Assembly: GCF_002237655.1 (NCBI RefSeq)
Contig: NZ_NOKT01000010.1
Span: 62,001 to 126,000 of the forward strand
From: Streptomyces sp. XY006
Lineage (GTDB): Bacteria > Actinomycetota > Actinomycetes > Streptomycetales > Streptomycetaceae
Length of the DNA stretch: 64,000 nucleotides
Reading direction: 5' to 3'
A program made the position numbers and the translations under genes. The stretch's first letter is position 1. Each line of letters starts with the position of its first letter. Positions 33,417-42,182 of this stretch are shown here, one piece after another. Below the pieces are notes generated by a model. The model saw only the letters and a list, made by a program, of their open reading frames with translations, had not been told where the DNA came from and did no database searches.

Positions 33417-34958
33417 GTGTCGGCCAGCACATCCCGTACGCTCCCGCCGGAGATCGCCGAGTCCGTCTCTGTCATGGCGCTCATTGAGCGGGGAAAGGCT
33501 GAGGGGCAGATCGCCGGCGATGACGTGCGTCGGGCCTTCGAAGCTGACCAGATTCCGGCCACTCAGTGGAAGAACGTACTGCGCAGCCTCAACCAGATCC
33601 TCGAGGAAGAGGGTGTGACGCTGATGGTCAGTGCCGCAGAGCCCAAGCGCACCCGAAAGAGCGTCGCAGCGAAGACTCCCGCCAAGCGCACCGCGACCAA
33701 GACGGTCGCGGCCAAGGCGGTGACCACGAGGAAGGCCACCGCCACCGCCACGCCGGCGGCGCCCGCCGCCGAGCCCGCAGCCGAGGAAGAGACGCCCGCC
33801 AAGAAGGCGGCCGCCAAGAAGACCACCGCCAAGAAGGCGGCGGCGAAGAAGGCTCCCGCCGCCAAGAAGACGGCGGCCAAGAAGACCAGCGCCAAGAAGG
33901 ACGACGCCGAGCTCCTCGAAGAGGAGGTGCTCGAGGAAGCAGCCCCCGGCAAGGCCGGCGAGGAGCCCGAGGGCACCGAGGCCGCGGGCTTCGTGCTGTC
34001 CGACGAGGACGAGGACGACGCGCCCGCGCAGCAGGTCGCCGCCGCCGGTGCCACCGCCGACCCGGTCAAGGACTACCTCAAGCAGATCGGCAAGGTCCCC
34101 CTGCTCAACGCCGAGCAGGAGGTCGAGCTCGCCAAGCGCATCGAGGCGGGTCTGTTCGCCGAGGACAAGCTGGCCAACGCGGACAAGCTGGCGCCCAAGC
34201 TCAAGCGCGAGCTGGAGATCATCGCCGAGGACGGCCGCCGCGCCAAGAACCACCTGCTGGAGGCCAACCTCCGTCTGGTGGTCTCCCTGGCCAAGCGCTA
34301 CACCGGCCGCGGCATGCTCTTCCTGGACCTCATCCAGGAGGGCAACCTCGGTCTGATCCGCGCGGTCGAGAAGTTCGACTACACCAAGGGCTACAAGTTC
34401 TCCACGTACGCCACCTGGTGGATCCGTCAGGCGATCACCCGCGCCATGGCCGACCAGGCCCGCACCATCCGTATCCCGGTGCACATGGTCGAGGTCATCA
34501 ACAAGCTCGCGCGTGTGCAGCGCCAGATGCTCCAGGACCTGGGCCGCGAGCCCACCCCGGAGGAGCTGGCCAAGGAGCTCGACATGACCCCCGAGAAGGT
34601 CATCGAGGTCCAGAAGTACGGTCGCGAGCCCATCTCGCTGCACACCCCGCTCGGCGAGGACGGCGACAGCGAGTTCGGTGACCTCATCGAGGACTCCGAG
34701 GCGGTCGTCCCGGCCGACGCGGTCAGCTTCACGCTCCTCCAGGAGCAGCTGCACTCCGTCCTGGACACCCTGTCCGAGCGCGAGGCGGGCGTCGTCTCGA
34801 TGCGCTTCGGTCTCACCGACGGTCAGCCGAAGACCCTCGACGAGATCGGCAAGGTCTACGGCGTCACGCGTGAGCGGATCCGCCAGATCGAGTCCAAGAC
34901 GATGTCGAAGCTGCGCCACCCGTCCCGTTCGCAGGTGCTGCGCGACTACCTCGACTGA
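33417..34958 (+). CDS. hrdB: Principal RNA polymerase sigma factor HrdB
   Basis: Essential group 1 sigma-70 factor, 513 residues, near-identical to the S. coelicolor protein as I remember it. GTG 33417 ([13 protein letters not shown]) has GAGAGG six nt upstream. Order: region 1.1 (1-75), a Lys/Ala-rich linker with AAKK repeats (80-165), region 1.2 [16 protein letters not shown], region 2 with the -10 reading [13 protein letters not shown], region 3, and region 4.2 helix-turn-helix [30 protein letters not shown]. Promoters upstream include an ShbA-type and possibly a sigma-R-type site. A terminator follows at 34981. Confidence 0.99.
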   Translation: MSASTSRTLPPEIAESVSVMALIERGKAEGQIAGDDVRRAFEADQIPATQWKNVLRSLNQILEEEGVTLMVSAAEPKRTRKSVAAKTPAKRTATKTVAAKAVTTRKATATATPAAPAAEPAAEEETPAKKAAAKKTTAKKAAAKKAPAAKKTAAKKTSAKKDDAELLEEEVLEEAAPGKAGEEPEGTEAAGFVLSDEDEDDAPAQQVAAAGATADPVKDYLKQIGKVPLLNAEQEVELAKRIEAGLFAEDKLANADKLAPKLKRELEIIAEDGRRAKNHLLEANLRLVVSLAKRYTGRGMLFLDLIQEGNLGLIRAVEKFDYTKGYKFSTYATWWIRQAITRAMADQARTIRIPVHMVEVINKLARVQRQMLQDLGREPTPEELAKELDMTPEKVIEVQKYGREPISLHTPLGEDGDSEFGDLIEDSEAVVPADAVSFTLLQEQLHSVLDTLSEREAGVVSMRFGLTDGQPKTLDEIGKVYGVTRERIRQIESKTMSKLRHPSRSQVLRDYLD

Positions 34959-34980
34959 TCGAGTCGAGTCACAAGACGCG

Positions 34981-35013
34981 GAAGGCCCGGCCCCCACAGG
35001 GAGCCGGGCCTTC
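34981..35013 (+). terminator. Terminator of hrdB
   Basis: 11-bp perfect stem GAAGGCCCGGC / GCCGGGCCTTC with an 11-nt loop, starting 22 nt after the stop. Confidence 0.88.
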
Positions 35014-35056
35014 GCCGTGTCCGCCGTACGCGGGGCTGGCGTACCCATGCGTGAGG

Positions 35057-35149
35057 CCGGCGGGTCTGCCGTGCCGCGGGTGCGGGGCCGGCGGGTCTGC
35101 CGTACCGCGGGTGCAGGACTGGCGGGTCTGCCGCACCGCGGGTGTGCGC
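35057..35149. repeat. 31-bp tandem repeat, 3 copies, between hrdB and the protease gene
   Basis: Each unit begins CCGGCGGGTCTGCCGTGCCG and is about 90% identical to the next. It fills most of the 273-bp gap; no gene seen in it. Confidence 0.8.
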
Positions 35150-35231
35150 GCGTCGGCGCCGCGCGGGTGCGGGGTGTCGGCGGTTGGATCACTCTGGGTG
35201 TCTCGCCGACGTCACGGAGTGAGGAGTGCGT

Positions 35232-36065
35232 ATGCGCCGTCGTCTGGTCCGCGCCCTGGTCCGGCCCCTGGCTCTGGCCGCCGCGGTCACCGCCCTGTCA
35301 GCGGGTTCCACCGCGTCCGTGGCCGCCGACCGGGCCGTCATAGGTGGATTCCCGGTCGACGCGTCGCAGAGTCCCTGGACGGTGGCCCTGTCCAGTCGTG
35401 ACCGGTTCGGGGGTACGCGCTCGGGGCAGTTCTGTGGAGGCGCGGCCGTCGGCCGGACGACCGTGCTCACGGCGGCGCACTGCATGGACCGCGACGTCCT
35501 GGGCGGGCCGCCGGAGCGGGTGAAGGACCTCAAGGTCATAACGGGCCGGACGGACCTGCTCGCGGACCGCGGGGGCCAGGAGATCGCCGTGCGGTCCGCC
35601 TGGGTGAACCCGGCCTACGACGGCGTGAGCAACATCGGGGACTTCGCCGTGCTCACCCTGGCCCGGCCCCTTCCCGCCGGCTCGGTCATCGGCATGGCGG
35701 CCGACGGGGATCCGGCGTACGCGCCGGGAGGGGCCGCGACGGTGTACGGGTGGGGTGACATCTCGGGTGCGGGGGAGTACCCCAACGATCTGCGGGCGGC
35801 GCGTGTGCGCGTGCTGCCCGACGCCTCGTGCGAGGAGGCGTATCCGGGCGGCGGGGCCGACGGCACCTACGACGCCAGGAGCATGCTGTGTGCCGGAGAG
35901 ATGGACGGGGGCCGGGACGCCTGCCAGGGCGACAGCGGGGGGCCGCTGGTCGCTCAGGGGCGGCTGATCGGCCTCGTGTCCTGGGGGATCGGCTGCGGGC
36001 GGGCCGGCAGCCCCGGCGTGTACATGCGGGTCTCCGACATCATGCGGACGCTCGGCTGGAGGTGA
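35232..36065 (+). CDS. Secreted trypsin-like serine protease (S1 family)
   Basis: 277 residues. ATG 35232 sits 5 nt after GAGGAG; GTG 35226 is the alternative. Signal peptide: [26 protein letters not shown] short pro-region precedes the mature N-terminus VIGGF (37-41). Catalytic triad His83 (LTAAHC), Asp137 (NIGDFAVL), Ser235 (GDSGGP). Asp229, six residues before the serine, lies at the base of the S1 pocket and predicts cleavage after Arg/Lys. Disulfide cysteines flank the His and Ser. Probably secreted to degrade external or own mycelial protein. Confidence 0.94.
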   Translation: MRRRLVRALVRPLALAAAVTALSAGSTASVAADRAVIGGFPVDASQSPWTVALSSRDRFGGTRSGQFCGGAAVGRTTVLTAAHCMDRDVLGGPPERVKDLKVITGRTDLLADRGGQEIAVRSAWVNPAYDGVSNIGDFAVLTLARPLPAGSVIGMAADGDPAYAPGGAATVYGWGDISGAGEYPNDLRAARVRVLPDASCEEAYPGGGADGTYDARSMLCAGEMDGGRDACQGDSGGPLVAQGRLIGLVSWGIGCGRAGSPGVYMRVSDIMRTLGWR

Positions 36066-36148
36066 GCGTTCCGCACGGGCGGAGCGTTCCGCAGGGGCGG
36101 CAGCGGTGTGTGAGGCGTCCGACGCGGTGCGTGCGGCTCTGTCGGCAC

Positions 36149-36191
36149 GAGGACGGGCGGCTGCCTCTGGGAGAGGCAGCCGCCCGTCCTC
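36149..36191. terminator. Very strong hairpin between the convergent protease and small-protein genes
   Basis: Perfect 19-bp stem GAGGACGGGCGGCTGCCTC / GAGGCAGCCGCCCGTCCTC with a 5-nt loop; serves both directions. Confidence 0.92.
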
Positions 36192-36230
36192 CGGCCTGTG
36201 CCGGGCTGGCTCGTCGTCGGACGCGAGGTG

Positions 36231-36461
36231 TCAGCGCTCTTCTTCGGAGGCGGTCGCGGGAGCGGCCGTGAGTCGCTCCGTCTCGTCCTGTATCTCAGCG
36301 GCGATCTTCTTGAGTTCCGGCTCGAACTTGCGCCCGTGGTGGGCACAGAAGAGCAGCTCTCCGCCGCTGAGCAGGACGACGCGCAGGTACGCCTGGGCGC
36401 CGCAGCGGTCGCAGCGATCAGCGGCCGTCAACTGGCTCGCAGGGGTCAGAACAGTAGTCAC
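36231..36461 (-). CDS. Small Cys/His protein conserved in Streptomyces (DUF7455-like)
   Basis: 76 residues from GTG 36461 with AGAGG upstream. It contains a possible zinc-binding set, C17 and C20 in DRCDRCGAQAY, then C39 and H41/H42 in LLFCAHHGRKF, followed by a charged helix to the end. This type of protein is very conserved next to hrdB and parE in streptomycetes. No function is known to me; a nucleic-acid or polymerase-associated role would be guesswork. Confidence 0.85.
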   Translation of the reverse strand: MTTVLTPASQLTAADRCDRCGAQAYLRVVLLSGGELLFCAHHGRKFEPELKKIAAEIQDETERLTAAPATASEEER

Positions 36462-36902
36462 GTCGCCTCTTCTCTAGCTCGACGAGCTGTCGTACCAGGG
36501 TCAACATCCAACCAGCCCCAAAACGTTCCCGCTCGTGGCTTTTCCTCGAAAAAATCTTTCGAGGCGGCTGTCTGCTGCCGGTTGGCGGCGAATGTGCCGT
36601 ATTGCGTGTCTATGTGTCTTACGGGGCTTCGCGTTGTATCGGTGGTCGGTCCTCCCGGCTGGGTTGCCGGTTGTTCATGAGGACGTGCCCGGAGCCTAAA
36701 TGGTTCATGCCTGGAAGGGAACGTGATGTGGACTTCACTCCATCGAGGGATCGAACAGGCATGCGACTGTGGACTAGTCTGAGTTTCCGGCGAGGGTGGC
36801 GTTACAAGGGCTCTACCAGGCCTGGGTACCCTCTCACCGGTGACTGAAGCCGCGCCCTTACCCATGAGGGCCCCATCTGAAATTCAGCGAGGAGCGAACC
36901 GC
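36462..36902. other. Divergent control region before parE, 441 bp
   Basis: Contains an AT-rich inverted repeat CCTCGAAA-AAATC-TTTCGAGG (36544-36564) and, nearer parE, a GTTACA and a TACCCT (36827-36832). The TACCCT is 7 nt before GTG 36840, in frame with parE. No separate gene is convincing. Confidence 0.55.
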
Positions 36903-39026
36903 GTGACCGCCGAGACGTCCGTGCCGTCCACAGCTCTGCTGGCAGGAGCAGACCGGGACGGTTCCAACTACACCGCGCGGCACCTGCTCGTCCTCGAGGG
37001 GCTCGAGGCCGTGCGCAAGCGCCCTGGCATGTACATCGGCTCGACCGACAGCCGCGGTCTGATGCACTGCCTCTGGGAGATCATCGACAACTCCGTCGAC
37101 GAGGCCCTCGGTGGTTACTGCGACCACATCGAGGTCATCCTCCACGACGACGGCTCGGTCGAGGTCCGGGACAACGGCCGGGGCATCCCGGTCGACGTCG
37201 AGCCCAAGACCGGCCTCTCCGGCGTCGAGGTCGTCATGACCAAGCTGCACGCCGGCGGCAAGTTCGGCGGCGGCTCGTACGCCGCCTCCGGCGGTCTGCA
37301 CGGCGTCGGCGCCTCCGTGGTGAACGCCCTGTCGGCCCGGCTGGACGTCGAGGTGGACCGCGGTGGGCACACCCACGCGATCAGCTTCCGGCGCGGGGTC
37401 CCCGGTGCCTTCGCCGGGAACGGCCAGGACGCGAAGTTCGAGGCGAAGAGCGGCCTGCGCAAGGCGAAGAAGATCCCGAAGACCCGCACCGGCACGCGCG
37501 TGCGGTACTGGGCCGACCGTCAGATCTTCCTCAAGGACGCCAAGCTCAACCTGGAGACGCTGCACCAGCGCGCCCGCCAGACCGCGTTCCTGGTGCCCGG
37601 CCTGACCATCGTCGTCCGGGACGAGTACGGGCTCGGCGAGGGCGGCAGCAAGGGCGAGGAGTCCTTCCGCTTCGACGGCGGCATCAGCGAGTTCTGCGAG
37701 TACCTGGCCACCGACAAGCCGGTCTGCGACGTCCTCCGGTTCTCCGGGCAGGGCACGTTCAGGGAGACCGTCCCGGTGCTGGACGAGCACGGCCAGATGA
37801 CCCCGACCCAGGTCACCCGCGAGCTGGACGTCGACGTCGCCATGCGCTGGGGCACCGGGTACGACACGACCCTCAAGTCGTTCGTGAACATCATCGCCAC
37901 CCCCAAGGGCGGCACCCACGTCGCCGGCTTCGAGCAGGCCGTGGCGGCCACGATGAACGAGGTGCTGCGCGCCAAGAAGCTGCTGCGCGTCGCCGAGGAC
38001 GACATCGTCAAGGACGACGCCCTGGAGGGCCTGACCGCGGTCGTCACCGTGCGTCTCGCCGAGCCGCAGTTCGAGGGCCAGACCAAGGAGGTCCTCGGCA
38101 CCTCGGCGGCCCGCCGCATCGTGAACAGCGTCATCAGCAAGGAACTCAAGGCGTTCCTGACGTCCACGAAGCGTGACGCCGCCCAGCAGGCCCGTGTCGT
38201 CATGGAGAAGGCCGTCGCCGCGGCCCGTACGCGCATCGCGGCCCGGCAGCACAAGGACGCGCAGCGCCGCAAGACGGCCCTGGAGTCCTCCTCCCTGCCG
38301 GCCAAGCTCGCCGACTGCCGCAGCGACGACGTCGACCGCAGTGAGCTGTTCATCGTCGAGGGCGACTCCGCGCTCGGCACGGCCAAGCTTGCCCGGAACT
38401 CCGAGTTCCAGGCGCTGCTGCCGATCCGCGGCAAGATCCTCAACGTCCAGAAGTCGTCCGTCACGGACATGCTGAAGAACGCCGAGTGCGGCGCGATCAT
38501 CCAGGTCATAGGAGCCGGCTCCGGTCGGACCTTCGACATCGACGCGGCGCGCTACGGCAAGATCATCATGATGACCGACGCCGACGTCGACGGCTCCCAC
38601 ATCCGCACGCTGCTGCTGACCCTCTTCCACCGCTACATGCGGCCCATGGTCGAGGCCGGCCGGGTGTTCGCCGCCGTGCCGCCGCTGCACCGGATCGAGA
38701 TCGTCCAGCCCAAGAAGGGCCAGGACAAGTACGTGTACACGTACTCGGACCGGGAACTGCGCGACAAGCTCATGGAGTTCCAGACCAAGGGCATCCGGTA
38801 CAAGGACTCGATCCAGCGCTACAAGGGACTCGGCGAGATGGACGCCGACCAACTGGCCGAGACGACCATGGACCCGCGCCACCGCACGCTGCGGCGGATC
38901 AACCTCTCCGACCTGGAGGCGGCCGAGCAGGTCTTCGACCTGCTGATGGGCAACGACGTCGCGCCGCGCAAGGAGTTCATCTCCAACTCGGCGGCGACGC
39001 TGGACCGCTCACGGATCGACGCGTAG
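36903..39026 (+). CDS. parE: Topoisomerase IV subunit B (second GyrB-like subunit)
   Basis: ATPase subunit of the decatenating type II topoisomerase, 707 residues. GTG 36903 (VTAETSVPSTALL) has GAGGAG seven nt upstream. An in-frame GTG at 36840, 7 nt after TACCCT, could give a leaderless longer form. Motifs: GHKL ATPase EIIDNSVDEAL and VRDNGRGIPV, GGLHGVGASVVNAL, transducer region, Toprim EGDSALG and DADVDGSHIRTLLLT, and the C-terminal QRYKGLGEMDADQL. The partner parC lies at 49980-52436 on the other strand. S. coelicolor has the same arrangement, so the true gyrase genes are elsewhere (near oriC). Confidence 0.96.
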   Translation: MTAETSVPSTALLAGADRDGSNYTARHLLVLEGLEAVRKRPGMYIGSTDSRGLMHCLWEIIDNSVDEALGGYCDHIEVILHDDGSVEVRDNGRGIPVDVEPKTGLSGVEVVMTKLHAGGKFGGGSYAASGGLHGVGASVVNALSARLDVEVDRGGHTHAISFRRGVPGAFAGNGQDAKFEAKSGLRKAKKIPKTRTGTRVRYWADRQIFLKDAKLNLETLHQRARQTAFLVPGLTIVVRDEYGLGEGGSKGEESFRFDGGISEFCEYLATDKPVCDVLRFSGQGTFRETVPVLDEHGQMTPTQVTRELDVDVAMRWGTGYDTTLKSFVNIIATPKGGTHVAGFEQAVAATMNEVLRAKKLLRVAEDDIVKDDALEGLTAVVTVRLAEPQFEGQTKEVLGTSAARRIVNSVISKELKAFLTSTKRDAAQQARVVMEKAVAAARTRIAARQHKDAQRRKTALESSSLPAKLADCRSDDVDRSELFIVEGDSALGTAKLARNSEFQALLPIRGKILNVQKSSVTDMLKNAECGAIIQVIGAGSGRTFDIDAARYGKIIMMTDADVDGSHIRTLLLTLFHRYMRPMVEAGRVFAAVPPLHRIEIVQPKKGQDKYVYTYSDRELRDKLMEFQTKGIRYKDSIQRYKGLGEMDADQLAETTMDPRHRTLRRINLSDLEAAEQVFDLLMGNDVAPRKEFISNSAATLDRSRIDA

Positions 39027-39081
39027 CGGCTGCACAGGGTCCCGCGCGGACCGACGCGTAGCGGCATCGCAGGGCTCCGCG
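39012..39081. repeat. 35-bp tandem duplication spanning the parE stop codon
   Basis: Two copies of 35 bp (39012-39046, 39047-39081), each containing GACGCGTAGCGGC; the parE stop TAG is the first copy's TAG and the second copy repeats it. Confidence 0.85.
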
Positions 39082-39113
39082 CCCGCCGGGAGTGCTTATG
39101 CTCCCGGCGGGCG
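39080..39113 (+). terminator. Terminator of parE
   Basis: 13-bp perfect stem CGCCCGCCGGGAG / CTCCCGGCGGGCG, 8-nt loop. Confidence 0.88.
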
Positions 39114-39225
39114 TTCGGCGTTCCAGGGGGCTCCGGTGCGGTCCCCGCGCGGGTGGGTCACCTGATGGGGTGAAGCGCGGGGGGAAGAAGAGTCGGGGAT
39201 CTTCCCGTTCTGTCCATCCTTGGAC

Positions 39226-39786
39226 ATGCAGTCAAGCAAGGGCCGTCCCCGCGGAGTCGGGGCCGGTCGGGAGAGTACGGTCGAGCGGCTCGACGGTCAT
39301 GCCCCGGACCCGGCCGAGGAGGCCGTACGGCCGAGGTACGACGACCCCTGGTACGACGCCCTGGCGTCCGGATGGGGTGAGTCGGAGGGTGCCGGAGCGC
39401 CTGCACCGTCGACGGTGCCCCCGGCGCGTGGGGCGGGCGAGGGCGGCGTCGCGGCGGCCGAGGTGTACCTGGAGGTGCAGCGCAGCGCGGCCTTCCAGGA
39501 GGTGCGGCGGCGCTACCGCGGGTTCGTGGTACCGGCCTTCGCGGCGTTCTTCGCCTGGTACGTGGGGTACGTCGTGGCGGCCACGACGGTGCCGGAGCTC
39601 ATGGCCCGGCCCGTGGCGGGCGCCGTGAACGTGGCGCTGGTGGCGGGGCTCGGCCAGTTCCTGACCACGTTCCTGCTCACCTGGGCGTACGCGCGGCACG
39701 CGCGGCTGCGCCGGGACCGCGCGGCGCTGGAACTGCGCTGGGACACCCAGGAACTGACCCGCGGCGTGAGCGGCGGTGCCTCATGA
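39226..39786 (+). CDS. DUF485 membrane protein, partner of the sodium:solute symporter
   Basis: 186 residues. A 75-residue hydrophilic, low-complexity N-terminus is followed by the DUF485 domain: SAAFQEVRRRYRGFVVPAFAAFFAWYVGYVVAATTVP, then ALVAGLGQFLTTFLLTWAYARHARLRRDRAALELR, i.e. two membrane helices with short basic ends. DUF485 proteins accompany ActP/MctC-type acetate and monocarboxylate symporters. Its stop overlaps the symporter start (ATGA, 4 nt), so the two are translationally coupled. ATG 39226 has no clear ribosome site; TTG 39220 is the alternative. Confidence 0.87.
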   Translation: MQSSKGRPRGVGAGRESTVERLDGHAPDPAEEAVRPRYDDPWYDALASGWGESEGAGAPAPSTVPPARGAGEGGVAAAEVYLEVQRSAAFQEVRRRYRGFVVPAFAAFFAWYVGYVVAATTVPELMARPVAGAVNVALVAGLGQFLTTFLLTWAYARHARLRRDRAALELRWDTQELTRGVSGGAS

Positions 39787-41375
39787 CGGACGAGCACCAG
39801 ACCCTGGCTCTGCTGCTGTTCAGCGCGTTCGTCGCGGTCACGCTGGGCATCACCACGTGGGTGGGCCGCAACCGGCGTGGTTCCGCGGAGGAGTTCTACG
39901 CGGGCGGACGGCTCTTCACGCCCATGGAGAATGGTTTTGCCATCGCGGGTGACTACATGTCGGCCGCCTCCTTCCTGGGAGTCACCGGTCTCATCGCGCT
40001 GTTCGGGTACGACGGGCTGCTGTATGTCGTCGGATTCCTGGTGGCCTGGCTGGTGGTGCTGTTCTTCGTCGCCGAACTGGTCCGCAACTGCGGTCGCTTC
40101 ACCCTCGCCGACGTCGTGGCGGCGCGGATGCGGGAGCGGCCGGTGCGCATCGCGGCGGGAACCTCCTCGGTCACCGTGTCCGTTCTGTATCTGGTGGCGC
40201 AGATGGTCGGCGCGGGCAGCCTGGTGGCGCTGCTCCTCGGAGGCACGAGCGGGGCGGCGCGGGCCTGGACCGTCATCGGCGTCGGGGCACTCATGGTGAT
40301 CTACGTGTCGTGGGGAGGGATGCGGGCGACCACCTGGATCCAGATCGTCAAGGCCGTCCTGCTGCTGGCCGGCACCATCGCGCTGACCGCGCTGGTCCTC
40401 GTGCGCTTCCACGGTGACCTCAACCGGCTGCTGCTCACGGCGGCCGAGCGCAGCGGGCACGGCGAGGCGTTCCTGGCGCCCGGGCTGAAGTTCGGCGGCG
40501 ACTGGGCCGCACGGTTCGACCTCATCAGCCTGGGACTGGCCCTGGTCCTGGGCACGGCGGGGCTGCCGCACATCCTGTCCCGCTTCTACACCGTGCCAAC
40601 CGCGCGCGCCGCACGCCGTTCGGTCGTCTGGGCGGTCGGGCTCATCGGCGGCTTCTATCTGATGACGATCGTGCTCGGGTTCGGAGCGGCCGCGATCGTG
40701 GGTCCGGACGCCGTGCGCGGGTCCAACGCGGCCGGGAACACGGCCGTTCCGCTGCTGGCGCTCGATCTGGGCGGCGGCGCCGGAAGCACCGGGGGAACGG
40801 TTCTCTTCGCGATCGTCGCCGCGGTCGCCTTCGCCACGATCCTCGCCGTGGTCGCCGGGATCACGCTCGCGTCCTCGGCGTCCGTGGCCCACGACCTGTA
40901 CGCCTCCCTGCGCCGCAAGGGCGGCAAGCCGCGCAGCGAGGTGGCCGTGGCCCGGGTCGCCGCCGTCGGGGTCGGCGTGGTGGCGATCGCCCTCGGCCTG
41001 CTGGCCCGCGACCTCAACGTCGCGTTCCTGGTGGGCCTCGCCTTCGCCGTCGCCGCGTCGGCGAACCTGCCCGTGCTGGTCTACTCCCTGTTCTGGCGCG
41101 GCTTCACGACCCGAGGCGCCGTGTGGGCCGTCTACGGCGGTCTGGTCCCGGCCGTGGTGCTGGTGGTGCTGTCCCCCGTCGTCTCGGGGAGCCCCGACTC
41201 GCTCTTCCCCGGCGCGGATTTCCAGTACTTCCCGCTGCAGAACCCGGGGCTGGTCTCGATCCCGCTGGGCTTCCTCGCGGGCTGGCTGGGCACGGTCACG
41301 TCGGCGGAGATCCCGGACGAGGCCCGGCACGCGGAGACCGAGGTGCGGTCGCTGACGGGTGCGGGAGCGGCGTAA
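39783..41375 (+). CDS. Sodium:solute symporter (ActP/MctC-like cation/acetate or monocarboxylate)
   Basis: 530 residues, 13 membrane helices, SSS family. Visible: EEFYAGGRLFTPMENGFAIAGDYMSAASFLG near the start (motif of acetate/pyruvate members), LPHILSRFYTVPTARAARRSV, and LASSASVAHDLY. Probably imports acetate, pyruvate or another short carboxylate with Na+. Coupled to the DUF485 gene by a 4-nt overlap. Convergent with a CitA/DcuS-type response regulator gene, which suggests (not proves) that this two-component system controls it. Confidence 0.9.
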   Translation: MTDEHQTLALLLFSAFVAVTLGITTWVGRNRRGSAEEFYAGGRLFTPMENGFAIAGDYMSAASFLGVTGLIALFGYDGLLYVVGFLVAWLVVLFFVAELVRNCGRFTLADVVAARMRERPVRIAAGTSSVTVSVLYLVAQMVGAGSLVALLLGGTSGAARAWTVIGVGALMVIYVSWGGMRATTWIQIVKAVLLLAGTIALTALVLVRFHGDLNRLLLTAAERSGHGEAFLAPGLKFGGDWAARFDLISLGLALVLGTAGLPHILSRFYTVPTARAARRSVVWAVGLIGGFYLMTIVLGFGAAAIVGPDAVRGSNAAGNTAVPLLALDLGGGAGSTGGTVLFAIVAAVAFATILAVVAGITLASSASVAHDLYASLRRKGGKPRSEVAVARVAAVGVGVVAIALGLLARDLNVAFLVGLAFAVAASANLPVLVYSLFWRGFTTRGAVWAVYGGLVPAVVLVVLSPVVSGSPDSLFPGADFQYFPLQNPGLVSIPLGFLAGWLGTVTSAEIPDEARHAETEVRSLTGAGAA

Positions 41376-41416
41376 CGGCCCTGCCCGGGCCGTGACGGCT
41401 GCTCTCCGGCCGTAGC

Positions 41417-41454
41417 GGCCGCTGCCGGGCCCCGTAGGCCGCTGCCGGGCCCCG
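41417..41454. repeat. 20-bp direct repeat between convergent genes
   Basis: Two copies of GGCCGCTGCCGGGCCCCG separated by TA. The 126-bp gap also has several CCGTAGCGGCC-like pieces. Possibly a bidirectional terminator. Confidence 0.65.
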
Positions 41455-41501
41455 CAGCGCTGCTTCCTCGCCGTAGCGGCCCCTCCCTGGCCGCAACGCC
41501 C

Positions 41502-42182
41502 CTACGAGCGGGTCGCCCACACGTAACGGTGCTCCGGGCGGCCCGCGTCGCCGTACTTGAGGGTGAGCCGGGCCCGGCCCGTGCGCTCCAGGAGCTTGAG
41601 GTAGCGCTGCGCGGTCTGGCGGCTCACGCCGGTCCGTTCGGCGAGCTCCTGGGCGGACAGCGGGCCGTCGGCGTTCATCAGTGACTGCCGGACCAGCTCG
41701 GCGGTCGTGGGGGAGTGCCCCTTCGGCAGGGCGGGCTCCGCCCCGGCCGACAGGGCGCCGAAGATGCGGTCCACCTCCGCCTGTTCCGCCTCGCCGCCCC
41801 CGTCGAGGGTGCGGCGCAGCTCCGCGTACGCCTCCAGCTTCGCGCGCAGGCCCGCGAAGGCGAACGGCTTGACCAGGTACTGCAGGGCTCCGTGCCGCAT
41901 CGCCGCCTGCACGGTGGACACGTCCCGGGCCGCCGTCACCATGATCACGTCGGTCTGGTGGCCGCGCCTGCGCATCTCCTGGACGACCGCCAGCCCCGTG
42001 TCGTCGGGCAGGTAGTGGTCCAGCAGCACCAGGTCCAGCCGGGGCAGCGTCTCCACCTGGCGCAGCGCGTCCGCCGCGCTGTGGGCCTCGCCGGCGACGT
42101 GGAAACCCGGCACCTTCTCGACGTAGGCGGCGTTGACCCGGGCGACCCGGCTGTCGTCGTCCACGACCAGGACCTCGATCAT
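41502..42182 (-). CDS. Response regulator, CitB/DcuR type
   Basis: 226 residues. Receiver domain: acidic pair in VVDDDSRVARVN, phospho-acceptor Asp55 (LVLLDHYLPDD), Lys105 (LVKPF). The C-terminal helix-turn-helix (LSAQELAERTGVSRQTAQRYLKLLERTGRARLTLKYG) is of the type found in citrate/C4-dicarboxylate regulators. Its ATG overlaps the kinase stop by one base (TGATG), so the pair is coupled. GTG 42185 directly upstream is an alternative start. Confidence 0.93.
   Translation of the reverse strand: MIEVLVVDDDSRVARVNAAYVEKVPGFHVAGEAHSAADALRQVETLPRLDLVLLDHYLPDDTGLAVVQEMRRRGHQTDVIMVTAARDVSTVQAAMRHGALQYLVKPFAFAGLRAKLEAYAELRRTLDGGGEAEQAEVDRIFGALSAGAEPALPKGHSPTTAELVRQSLMNADGPLSAQELAERTGVSRQTAQRYLKLLERTGRARLTLKYGDAGRPEHRYVWATRS

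Noticed and set aside
36544..36564. LexA box before parE (TCGAA...TTCGA)
   Set aside because: Arm spacing is one base too long and the C/G next to the centre are missing; more likely a plain hairpin.
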